Made by a program: the position numbers and the translations under genes. From contig NZ_JBIUAG010000006.1 of NCBI RefSeq assembly GCF_044547355.1, positions 62,001-126,000 on the forward strand: a stretch of DNA of 64,000 nt, written 5' to 3'. This document shows positions 8,536 through 16,125 of the stretch, piece after piece (within the stretch, counting starts at the first letter, position 1; the number at the start of each line of letters is the position of its first letter). The notes under the pieces are model-generated. The model was not told the origin of the DNA and made no database searches. It worked only from the letters and a program-made list of their open reading frames with translations. The stretch is from Kutzneria sp044547355. Its GTDB lineage: Bacteria; Actinomycetota; Actinomycetes; Mycobacteriales; Pseudonocardiaceae.

Positions 8536-10530
8536 ATGTCCGACTCAATCCGTTCACGCTTCACCCACAACGTCGAGAAGTCGGTGGTGCACGGCGACGT
8601 GCTGCGCCGGCGCCTCGATGCGGCGGAGACGGTCAACCTCCTGCTCTCCGCAGTGCACGTCACCGGTGACACGACACTGCTCGATCGATACGGCGACCGG
8701 GTCGGACGCCTGTCGATGTACGGGCCAGGACCCGAATCGCCGGCCGAGCCAACGGCGTCTCCCGAGGTCCGCGCCGAACTGATCGACCTCCTCTGCGCCA
8801 CGCTGAGCACCGATGACCAGCCCGACTACCTTCACCCGTCACCGGAACTGTTCACGCGCATGGCCCGGGTCGCCACCGGGCAGGAGTTGTCCGACCGGTA
8901 CGTGCGCATGGGCATGGAGCAGGCCGGTTTTGTGCCCGACCAGCGAGCGGTCCCGCCCACGACGACGCCGCCGCGCACGCTGAACCTGGCGATCATCGGG
9001 GCCGGGATGACCGGGATCGACGCCGCGATCAAGGCGTCCGACCGCGGGTTCGACTTCGAGGTCTACGACAAGGCGTCGGGAGTCGGCGGCCTGTGGTGGT
9101 CGCAGACCTACCCCGGCGTCGCCGTGGACACCCCGTCGATCTACTACTCCCTGTCCTACGAGTTGCGGCCGGACTGGAGCAAGTTCTTCCCGGTCGGCGA
9201 CGAGTACCGCAGCTACCTGACCGAACTGGCGAAGAAGTACGACCTCGCCGGCCATCTGCGATTCAACTCCGAGGTCATCCGCCTGGAGTGGCTGGAAGCG
9301 GACCAGGTCTGGGAACTGACCATTCTGGACACCGAGGAGCACACCACCAGGACGGTGCGGGCCGCCGCCGTGATCACCGCCGCCGGCCATCTCAACCGGC
9401 CCAAGTACCCGGACGTCGACGGCCGCGAGTCCTTCCGAGGGGAGTCCATCCACACTTCCCTGTGGCGAGACGTGGATCTGCGGGGCAAGCGGGTCGCGGT
9501 CGTCGGGGTCGGCGCGGCCGGCATCCAGGTGGTGGGGTCGATCGCGGGCGAAGTCGAGCATCTGACGGTTTTCCAGCGGCAGCCGCACTGGGTGGTGCCC
9601 AATCGGCTCGGCGACGGAACCGTCAGCGACAGCGAGCGCTGGCTGCGCCGCCACCTGCCCTACTACCTGCACTGGAGCCGGTTCTCCCAGCTCTACCTGA
9701 TGTCCGAGACCTCCTACCGCATGAACCTCGTCGACGAGGAATGGATGGCGGCTCATCCGACGTCCATCTCACCGTCGAACGAGGCCTTCCGGCAGGAAGC
9801 CCTGAACTACATCCACGACTGCTTCGGCCGCGATTCGGAGCTGGCCCGGAAGCTGACCCCGAACTTCACGTTCGGTGGCAAGCGCCCGATCCGCGACCCC
9901 GGCGAGTTCGCCCCCGGCGGGTTCTACTGGGCCCTGGCGCAGCCGCACGTCGACCTCGTCACCGAACCGATGGCCCGGGTCGTGCCGGACGGCATCGTCA
10001 CCGCCGACGGGGCCGTGACCGAGCTCGACGTGATCATCTGGGCGAGCGGCATGACGCTGGACTGGCTGTCGCCGATCGACATCGTGGGCCGTGGCGGCGT
10101 CCGCCTGAGCAGGGTGTGGGCCGACCAGAACCCCCGCACCTACCTCGGCGGGACGGTGCCGGGCTTTCCGAACCTGTTCGTCCACGACGGGCCCAACACC
10201 GGCGTCGCGACCGGAGGCGGCGGGCACAACTTCATGACCGAGACCGTCGACCACTACGTGTTCGAGTGCCTCCAGTTGCTGGTCGAGAACGGCGGCGGTG
10301 CGATCGAGGTGACGCAGGCCGCCCATGACGAGCACAACGACACCATCGAACGGGAGATGAGCAAGCTGGTGTGGACCCGCGAGCGGCGGGCCAACACCTA
10401 CTACCGCAACCAGGCGGGCCGGATCATTCTCCCCAGCCCGTTCCGCGCCGAGGACTTCTGGGACATGTGCCAGAAACCGGACCGCTCGAAGTTCATCCTG
10501 AGCGCTCCCCGCACCGCAGCGGTCGACTAA
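8536..10530 (+). CDS. Baeyer-Villiger-type flavin monooxygenase (4-hydroxyacetophenone monooxygenase-like)
   Basis: A 664-residue FAD/NADPH monooxygenase behind AAAGGA. FAD Rossmann motif IIGAGMTGIDA is near residue 150, the Baeyer-Villiger-like fingerprint FRGESIHTSLWRD near 300-312, and a second nucleotide-binding motif VVGVGAAGIQV near 322. The first ~145 residues are an extension before the flavoprotein core, a feature shared with the HAPMO group that converts aryl ketones to esters. The reaction inferred is insertion of oxygen next to a ketone. It is probably co-transcribed with the patatin-like hydrolase and controlled by the divergent LysR protein. The fingerprint ends in Asp after Trp-Arg rather than the common Trp-Pro, so N-oxidation chemistry is not excluded. 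Confidence 0.88.
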   Translation: MSDSIRSRFTHNVEKSVVHGDVLRRRLDAAETVNLLLSAVHVTGDTTLLDRYGDRVGRLSMYGPGPESPAEPTASPEVRAELIDLLCATLSTDDQPDYLHPSPELFTRMARVATGQELSDRYVRMGMEQAGFVPDQRAVPPTTTPPRTLNLAIIGAGMTGIDAAIKASDRGFDFEVYDKASGVGGLWWSQTYPGVAVDTPSIYYSLSYELRPDWSKFFPVGDEYRSYLTELAKKYDLAGHLRFNSEVIRLEWLEADQVWELTILDTEEHTTRTVRAAAVITAAGHLNRPKYPDVDGRESFRGESIHTSLWRDVDLRGKRVAVVGVGAAGIQVVGSIAGEVEHLTVFQRQPHWVVPNRLGDGTVSDSERWLRRHLPYYLHWSRFSQLYLMSETSYRMNLVDEEWMAAHPTSISPSNEAFRQEALNYIHDCFGRDSELARKLTPNFTFGGKRPIRDPGEFAPGGFYWALAQPHVDLVTEPMARVVPDGIVTADGAVTELDVIIWASGMTLDWLSPIDIVGRGGVRLSRVWADQNPRTYLGGTVPGFPNLFVHDGPNTGVATGGGGHNFMTETVDHYVFECLQLLVENGGGAIEVTQAAHDEHNDTIEREMSKLVWTRERRANTYYRNQAGRIILPSPFRAEDFWDMCQKPDRSKFILSAPRTAAVD

Positions 10531-10568
10531 CCTGGAGGGCCGGCGGCGTCGGAGCCGCAGGCGCTGAC

Positions 10569-12080
10569 TCAGTTCTCCTTGGCCTCCAGGCGTGGGAACA
10601 AGGGCGTCGGCTCACCGAGCCGGGGCCGGCCGTCGCCGAGTTGGGCGGCGACGCGGCGGGCGGCGGCGGGCAGGAACGGGGTGAGCTCGTCGGCGACGAC
10701 ACGGGAGGCGTGGATCAGCAGCGCCAGCACGTCGCTGAGGCGTTGGCCGGCCTCCCGGTCGCCGGCCTTCTCGGCCTTGGCCAGCGTCCACGGCTGGACC
10801 TCGCCGACGTGGCGGTTGGCCTCCTCGACGATCTTCCAGATCGCCGCGGTGGCGGTGCGGAAGTCGAAGCGGGCCATGGCGGCGTCGACGGCGGCCGGCA
10901 CGGCGGAAATGGCGGCGGTCAAAGGGATGTCGGGCAGCGGCGGCAGCGGCGGAACGGCGCCGCCGCGGTACTTGTGGACCATGCTGACGGTGCGGTTGGC
11001 CAGGTTGCCGAGGCCGTTGGCCAGGTCCTCGTGGTAGCGGGCGAGCAGCCGCTCGGTGGTGAAGTCGGCGTCGCCGACCCGGGGCACGTCGCGCACCAGC
11101 CACCAGCGCAGCGCGTCGACGCCGTAGTCCTCGACGATGGCGACCGGGTCGATGGCGTTGCCGAGGCTCTTGCCGAGCTTGCGGCCCTCGACGGTCAGGT
11201 AGTCATGCACGAAGATCGTCGTCGGCAGCGGCTGTCCGGCGCTGAGCAGCATGGCCGGCCAGTACACGGCGTGGAAGCGGATGATGCCCTTGCCGATGAC
11301 GTGGGTGCGCTCGTCGGACTCGACCCACCAGTGCCGGTAGCTCTCGCCGTCGGCGCCGTAGTCGAGCGCGGTGATGTAGTTGCCGAGCGCGTCCCACCAC
11401 ACGTAGACGACCTGGCCGGGATCGCCGGGCACCTCGATGCCCCAGCCCCGCGCGCGCTCGGTCGACCGGGAGATCGAGAAGTCCTGGAGGCCGGTCCTGA
11501 TGAAGCCGAGCACCTCGTTGCGGCGGCTCTCCGGCTCGATCCGCAGCCGGCCGGACTCGATCAGCTCCCGCAGCTGGTCCTCGTACCGGGACAGCTTGAA
11601 GAACCAGTTCTCCTCGCTGACCGGGGTCGGCGGCGTGAAGTGCTCCAGGCAGTTGCCGTCGACGAGCTCGTCCTCGGTGTAGAACTGCTCGCAGCCGACG
11701 CAGTACAGACCCTGGAAGTCCTTGCGGTACAAGTCACCCCGCGCGTCGGCGGCCCGCCAGAGGCGGTCGACGCCGGCCTCGTGCCTGGGGTCGGCGCTGG
11801 TGCGGATGAAGTCGTCGAAGCTGATCTGCAACGGCTCACGCAGGCCTTCGAACGCGGCGGCGTTGCGGTCGACGAACTCCCGCGTCGGCACGCCTTCCGC
11901 CGCCGCGGCGATGGCGTTCTTCAACGAGTTGTCGTCGGTGCCGGTGAGGAAGCGGACCTCGTCGCCCCGGTGCCGCCAGTGCCGCGCCATCACGTCCGTC
12001 TGCACCAGTTCCATCGCGAAGCCCAGGTGTGGCTTGGAGTTCACGTACGGAATGGCGGTCGTGACGTATCGGCGTGGCAT
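10569..12080 (-). CDS. metG: Methionyl-tRNA synthetase-type class I synthetase, likely a second copy
   Basis: A 503-residue class I synthetase. The HIGH-type motif is PYVNSKPHLGF (about 11-21), the KMSKS-type motif reads GRKLGKSLGN, and the substrate loop reads GTDDNSLKN where housekeeping MetRS has GTDEHG. The zinc-knuckle region keeps CVGC but the second pair reads CLEH. Length fits MetRS without a C-terminal extension. The gene is the last of an operon-like run after aconitase-family genes, not beside translation genes. I infer an alternative MetRS or a MetRS-like enzyme with a special role, such as an inhibitor-resistant copy. If it is the sole copy in the genome it would be the housekeeping enzyme. 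Confidence 0.82.
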   Translation of the reverse strand: MPRRYVTTAIPYVNSKPHLGFAMELVQTDVMARHWRHRGDEVRFLTGTDDNSLKNAIAAAAEGVPTREFVDRNAAAFEGLREPLQISFDDFIRTSADPRHEAGVDRLWRAADARGDLYRKDFQGLYCVGCEQFYTEDELVDGNCLEHFTPPTPVSEENWFFKLSRYEDQLRELIESGRLRIEPESRRNEVLGFIRTGLQDFSISRSTERARGWGIEVPGDPGQVVYVWWDALGNYITALDYGADGESYRHWWVESDERTHVIGKGIIRFHAVYWPAMLLSAGQPLPTTIFVHDYLTVEGRKLGKSLGNAIDPVAIVEDYGVDALRWWLVRDVPRVGDADFTTERLLARYHEDLANGLGNLANRTVSMVHKYRGGAVPPLPPLPDIPLTAAISAVPAAVDAAMARFDFRTATAAIWKIVEEANRHVGEVQPWTLAKAEKAGDREAGQRLSDVLALLIHASRVVADELTPFLPAAARRVAAQLGDGRPRLGEPTPLFPRLEAKEN

Positions 12081-12146
12081 CGGGCCTCTCCCACTCGAGA
12101 CGGGGTGAGCGGCCGATGGTATCGGCGGCCCACCCAGCCGAGCACC

Positions 12147-12707
12147 TCAAATACCGCCCTGGCCGGCGGCGGCCACGCCCGGGGAGCGCAGCACGGTCGC
12201 CAGCTCGGCCGGCAGGTAGCCCTGCTCGGCCAGCCGCGGCAGCACTCCCCCGCTGGCGATGATCTCCAACACCAGCTCGGGCAGCACGGGCACGGCGCCG
12301 CCGACGCCGGTGGTCTCGTTGCGCCACATGCCGGTGGACAGGTCGATGGCGGCGGTGTCGCCCTCGTGGAAGACCGAAGTCGCCGCCGGCACGGTCATCG
12401 CCGGCAGCCCGGCGTTGACGGCGTTGCGGAAGAACAGGGAGTTGAACTCCTCGGCGATCAGCGCGGCCACGCCGAGCTGGTTGAGCAGGGCGGCCACCGG
12501 ACGCGAGGAGCCGAGCCCGAAGTTGCGGCCGGCGACCACGAAGTCGCCGGGCCGCACGAGATCGGTCCACCCGGGCCGCACGTGGTAGAAGACCTGCTTG
12601 GCGGCCTCGGGAAGGTCGAGTTTCATCGCGTCGGGCGGGTACATGTCGTCGGTGGTCAGGCCGTCGCCGAACACCCACACCCGGCCGGAGACCGTGAGCG
12701 CGCTCAC
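12147..12707 (-). CDS. Aconitase-family small subunit (LeuD-like)
   Basis: A 186-residue swivel-domain subunit starting at GTG 12707, overlapping the large-subunit stop by 4 nt (GTGA). It carries FGDGLTTDDMYP near the N-terminus and GRNFGLGSSRPVAA, the substrate-binding loop of LeuD/HacB-type small subunits. Together with the large subunit it should form a hydro-lyase/isomerase acting on a 2-substituted malate-type acid. The neighbouring isocitrate-lyase-family gene suggests 2,3-dimethylmalate or methylcitrate-like chemistry rather than leucine synthesis. Confidence 0.85.
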   Translation of the reverse strand: MSALTVSGRVWVFGDGLTTDDMYPPDAMKLDLPEAAKQVFYHVRPGWTDLVRPGDFVVAGRNFGLGSSRPVAALLNQLGVAALIAEEFNSLFFRNAVNAGLPAMTVPAATSVFHEGDTAAIDLSTGMWRNETTGVGGAVPVLPELVLEIIASGGVLPRLAEQGYLPAELATVLRSPGVAAAGQGGI

Positions 12708-13942
12708 CGGTCGGCCCCCACGATGTGGCCGGCGACGGCGGAGGCGGCGACGGTGGCCGGCGAGGCCAGGTAGATCTCGGCTTCCGGAGACCCCATCCGG
12801 CCGGTGAAGTTGCGGGTGCTTGAGGTCAGACACACCTCGCCCGGCCCCACAACGCCCATGTGGTAACCGAAACAGGCCCCGCAGGTGGCGTTGGTGACCA
12901 CACCGCCGGCGTCGGCGATGTCCTGGAGGTAGCCCAGGCGCATGGCGTCCCGGTACACCCGCTGGCTGGCCGGCGTCACGATCAGCCGCACGCCGGGCGA
13001 GACCTGCTTGCCGCGCAACACATCGGCGGCGATCCGCAGGTCGTCGAGCTGGCCGTTGGCGCAGGAGCCGATGAAGGCCTGGTCGATCGTGCGCGGCTCG
13101 ACCTCGCTGACCGGGATCCCGTTGCGGGACACGGTTCCCGGGCGCGCGACGTACGGCACCAGGGCCGACAGGTCGATCTCGCGGACCTCGACATAGGCGG
13201 CGTCGGGATCGGCGTGCGCCGGTTCGAAGCCGGTCACGCCCAGGGTCTCGAAGTGCTCGGCCAGCACGTCGTCGTGGGCGAACGTGGAGAAGTCGGCGGA
13301 GAGCTCGGCGCCCTGGGTGGCGATGGTTCGCCGGTCGGGCAAGGGAATTGAGGCCAGACCGGGGCCGCCGTACTCCAGGTTCATGGCGGTGGCGTCACCG
13401 AAAGCGTTGGCAATGTGCAGAAAGACGTCCTTGCCGCTGACGCCGTTGGGCAGCGCGCCTTGGAGTTCGTAGCGGATGGTCGGCGAGGCCTGGAACCACG
13501 TCCGCCCGGTGCACAGGATGGAGTAGACCTCGGCCGGCCCGAGCCCTCGCGCGGCGGTGTTGTACGCGCCGCCGGCGCAGGTGTGGCTGTCGGTGCAGGC
13601 CAGGATCTCGCCCGGCCGGGCCAGGCCGTTCTCGGCGATCACCTGGTGGCAGATGCCGTGCCGGCCGACGTCGTAGAACCGCTCGATCCCGAACTGCGCG
13701 GCGAACTTCCGCGCGTGCGGGCCGCCGGCGGCGTCCTTGACGGTCGGCGCGGGCACGGCGTGGTCCATCACGATCGCCACCCGGTCCGGGTCGGCGATCC
13801 TCAGCGGTGGCAACCACATCGTGGCGAACTGGAGGTCGATCAGCACCGTCATGTCCACGTCGACGGTGACGGTGTCGCCCGCCCGCACCTCGGCGGCGCC
13901 GGCCCGCCGGGCCAGGATCCGCTCGATCATCGTCATGCCCAT
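12704..13942 (-). CDS. Aconitase-family large subunit (LeuC-like) [4Fe-4S] hydro-lyase
   Basis: A 412-residue 3-isopropylmalate-dehydratase-type large subunit. Cluster ligands are seen in FIGSCANGQ and in the paired CGACFG motif; TDSHTCAGGAYNT is the conserved substrate/cluster loop. Length and two-subunit organisation match LeuC, homoaconitase and DmdA. It begins 1 nt after the isocitrate-lyase-like stop, with GGGG 7 nt upstream of the ATG at 13942; two further in-frame ATGs follow within 12 nt. Operon context (lyase, PrpD fragment, LeuD) argues for a catabolic or specialised role. IclR control is likely from the divergent promoter. Confidence 0.87.
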   Translation of the reverse strand: MGMTMIERILARRAGAAEVRAGDTVTVDVDMTVLIDLQFATMWLPPLRIADPDRVAIVMDHAVPAPTVKDAAGGPHARKFAAQFGIERFYDVGRHGICHQVIAENGLARPGEILACTDSHTCAGGAYNTAARGLGPAEVYSILCTGRTWFQASPTIRYELQGALPNGVSGKDVFLHIANAFGDATAMNLEYGGPGLASIPLPDRRTIATQGAELSADFSTFAHDDVLAEHFETLGVTGFEPAHADPDAAYVEVREIDLSALVPYVARPGTVSRNGIPVSEVEPRTIDQAFIGSCANGQLDDLRIAADVLRGKQVSPGVRLIVTPASQRVYRDAMRLGYLQDIADAGGVVTNATCGACFGYHMGVVGPGEVCLTSSTRNFTGRMGSPEAEIYLASPATVAASAVAGHIVGADR

Positions 13943-13943
13943 C

Positions 13944-14816
13944 TCAGGCCCCTTTCCCTTGGTGGGCTTGGCCGAGCTCGAACCACTCCCGCATGCCGAC
14001 GAGCGTGAAGAACTCCTCCGGTGTGGTCGGCAGGAACTGCTCGACGCCGATGCCCCGCAGCTGGCACAGCGCGGTCAACGCCCCGAACGCGGCCGGCGCG
14101 AGCACGGCCGAGGGGTGGATCGCGACCGCGAAACCCAGTTCCTGCAAGCGTTGCGCCGACTGCTCCGGGGTGAGGCCGCCGATCACGAGGTTGAGCAGCA
14201 GCGGCGCCTTGACCTCCTGGGCGATCCGCTCGATCTCCTGGGAACTCCGCGGGGCTTCCACGAACAGGATGTCGGCGCCCTCGGCCGCGTACCGGTTGGC
14301 GCGGGCGATCGCCTCGTCCAGGCCCAGCGGGCCACGGGCATCGGTACGGGCGATCACCAGCATCCCTTCGTCCGTGCGGGCGTCCAGCGCCGCGTGCAGC
14401 GTGCGCACGAAATCGTCGGCGCTGACCAGTTCCTTGTCCGGCAGATGCCCGCACCGCTTCGGGAAAGCCTGGTCCTCCAACTGAATCGCCGCGACGCCGG
14501 CGTCCTCGTACTCACGGACCGTGCGGATCACGTTGATGGGCGCGCCATATCCGGTGTCGGCGTCGGCCAGCAGCGGCACGTCGCCCAGCGAGCGCACCAC
14601 CACCCGCGCTCGCTCCACCATCTCGGTCTGGGTCACCAATCCGATGTCGGGCAGGCCGAATCCAGCCGCCGCGACGCCGGCCCCGGTCAGGTAGGCGGCG
14701 GTCTGGCCGGTGCGCTTGGCCAGCTGGGCGCTGAGGCCGTCGAAGACACCGGGGGCGAGGACAAGTCGTTTGCTGTCAAGGAGTTCGCGCAGCCGGGCGC
14801 GGGCAGGGGTGCTCAT
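13944..14816 (-). CDS. Isocitrate lyase/PEP mutase-family C-C lyase (methylisocitrate or dimethylmalate lyase-like)
   Basis: A 290-residue member of the isocitrate lyase/phosphoenolpyruvate mutase superfamily. The catalytic loop KRCGH is at 120-124 with Cys122; Mg-binding acids lie in LLADADTGYG (Asp85, Asp87) and QLED (Glu114). The KxCGH signature means true lyase chemistry: retro-aldol cleavage of a 2-hydroxy-dicarboxylate to pyruvate or glyoxylate plus a second acid. In Eubacterium barkeri nicotinate fermentation, a lyase of this family works directly after an aconitase-type dehydratase (DmdAB then Dml); the same gene combination occurs here. The substrate is therefore inferred, not shown. 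Confidence 0.87.
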   Translation of the reverse strand: MSTPARARLRELLDSKRLVLAPGVFDGLSAQLAKRTGQTAAYLTGAGVAAAGFGLPDIGLVTQTEMVERARVVVRSLGDVPLLADADTGYGAPINVIRTVREYEDAGVAAIQLEDQAFPKRCGHLPDKELVSADDFVRTLHAALDARTDEGMLVIARTDARGPLGLDEAIARANRYAAEGADILFVEAPRSSQEIERIAQEVKAPLLLNLVIGGLTPEQSAQRLQELGFAVAIHPSAVLAPAAFGALTALCQLRGIGVEQFLPTTPEEFFTLVGMREWFELGQAHQGKGA

Positions 14817-15214
14817 CAGCCGATCGCCCTTCCCACCGGCTCGGCCAGCAGCGTCACCAACGGGGTGATGGCAGCCGCGTCGGCGAGCCCGAGAACGGCG
14901 TCGACGATCGCGGTGGCCCGTTCCGGGGTCGTGACGCGGTCGGCCAGAGTGTGGAACTTGGCGACGATCTCCTCGTTGGTGACGGGGTCGAGCGGGTTGC
15001 CGTGCGGGGCCTTCACCGACTCGGACTCGGTCGACCCGTCGGTGAACGTCAGCGTGACATGGGTCTGGAACCGGTCGGTCGGCGGCAGCTCGTCGATGCC
15101 CCGGTCCAGCTCGACATGGGTGCGGACTTCTTCGGGCACGTCGTCCCAGGCCAGCTCGTGGATCCAGGTCACGAGCCGCCCGGTGACTCCCTCGGGTTCG
15201 GACGCTTCGGTCAT
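14816..15214 (-). CDS. Miniature MmgE/PrpD-family protein (internal deletion)
   Basis: From ATG 15214 this frame gives only 132 residues, whereas MmgE/PrpD proteins are about 450. The first 30 residues (TGRLVTWIHELAWDDVPEEV) match the family's N-terminal helix. Immediately after, the sequence jumps to the C-terminal domain (VTLTFTDGSTESESV, GNPLDPVTNEEIVAKF). The catalytic middle is absent while the frame is intact, so this is an in-frame internal deletion of about 300 codons. It may be a decaying 2-methylcitrate-dehydratase-type gene or a retained small C-terminal domain. It is first in the operon, overlapping the lyase by one base. Activity as a dehydratase is not expected. Confidence 0.6.
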   Translation of the reverse strand: MTEASEPEGVTGRLVTWIHELAWDDVPEEVRTHVELDRGIDELPPTDRFQTHVTLTFTDGSTESESVKAPHGNPLDPVTNEEIVAKFHTLADRVTTPERATAIVDAVLGLADAAAITPLVTLLAEPVGRAIG

Positions 15215-15254
15215 GCCCTCATTGGCCCGCACCTCCGGCCGCCCCCACCAGCTA

Positions 15255-15272
15255 ACTTGCGTAATCTGCAAG
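15255..15272. promoter_or_regulatory. IclR operator candidate in the divergent promoter
   Basis: The inverted repeat CTTGC-gtaatct-GCAAG lies between the divergent starts of the mini-PrpD gene (15214) and the IclR gene (15282), ten bases before the latter. IclR proteins usually bind such short palindromes. Binding by the neighbouring IclR protein is inferred from position. Confidence 0.45.
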
Positions 15273-15281
15273 CATGGCCCG

Positions 15282-16043
15282 GTGACCACGGCCCTTCGCG
15301 GCCTCCAGGTCCTGGAGGCCCTCGCCGGCATGCGCCAGCCCGCGCCCCTGCGCGCCGTCGCCACCCGCGTCGGCCTGTCGGAATCCCAGGCCTTCCGCAT
15401 CCTCACGGAGCTCGAACGGGCCGGCTACCTCGAACACCTCGGCCGCACCGGCTACCGCCTCGCCAGCCGCTCCGTCGCCCTCGCCACCCTCATCGGGCCG
15501 CGCCCGGCGCTGCTCCGCGCCATCTATCCCGTGATCACGCGCCTCGCCCACACCACCGGCGAGTCGGTGGTCCTCCACCTCCGCTCCGGCGCCGCCCGCG
15601 TCCTTGTCCTCGGCGTCGCGCCACCGTCGGGCCCGGTCCTCGACCCGGCCGGCGTGCTCGGCGAGCGGTCACCGCTGGTCGCCGGGGCCAGCGGCCGGAT
15701 CATCCTGGCCTTCCTGCCCGAGAGCGAGCTGGCGGCCATGGACCTCGCGGGCATCACGGCGGACCAGCTGCGGGCGATCCGCGACCGTGGCCACGAGGTT
15801 TCGCACGGCGAGAACCATCCCGGCGTCAGCGGGGTCTCCGCGCCGCTGCTGGCGTATTCGGCGTGCGAGCAGCCGACCGTCCTCGGGTCGATCACCGTCG
15901 CCGGGCCGTCGGCGCATTTCGGGACCGGCGGCCTCGCGCGGGTGCTGACACCGTTGCTCGGCGCGTGCCGAGACCTCGCGCCCCGGCTCGCCTCCATCCT
16001 GGGCCCCGACCCCGGCGCGGTGGTCACGGCGCTCGATCTCTGA
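15282..16043 (+). CDS. IclR-family transcriptional regulator
   Basis: A 253-residue IclR regulator starting at GTG 15282 (VTTALRGLQVLEALAGM). The nearby ATG at 15274 is out of frame and stops after three codons. The winged HTH is at about 20-50 (LRAVATRVGLSESQAFRILTEL), the effector domain about 75-245. It is divergent from the aconitase/lyase operon and presumably represses it, releasing on binding a pathway acid. The frame is open far upstream but that part is antisense to the operon and is not coding. Confidence 0.87.
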   Translation: MTTALRGLQVLEALAGMRQPAPLRAVATRVGLSESQAFRILTELERAGYLEHLGRTGYRLASRSVALATLIGPRPALLRAIYPVITRLAHTTGESVVLHLRSGAARVLVLGVAPPSGPVLDPAGVLGERSPLVAGASGRIILAFLPESELAAMDLAGITADQLRAIRDRGHEVSHGENHPGVSGVSAPLLAYSACEQPTVLGSITVAGPSAHFGTGGLARVLTPLLGACRDLAPRLASILGPDPGAVVTALDL

Positions 16044-16125
16044 CGACACCGCGAAACCGCCGGTCGAAGCCCTGGATGACGGTACGATTCGGCCGCCGAT
16101 CCGGGTGGGGCCAGCAGGAGGTGCG

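Noticed and set aside
13737..15281. Long open plus-strand frame in front of the IclR gene
   Set aside because: It is antisense to well-supported aconitase, lyase and PrpD-type genes; high GC keeps such shadow frames open.
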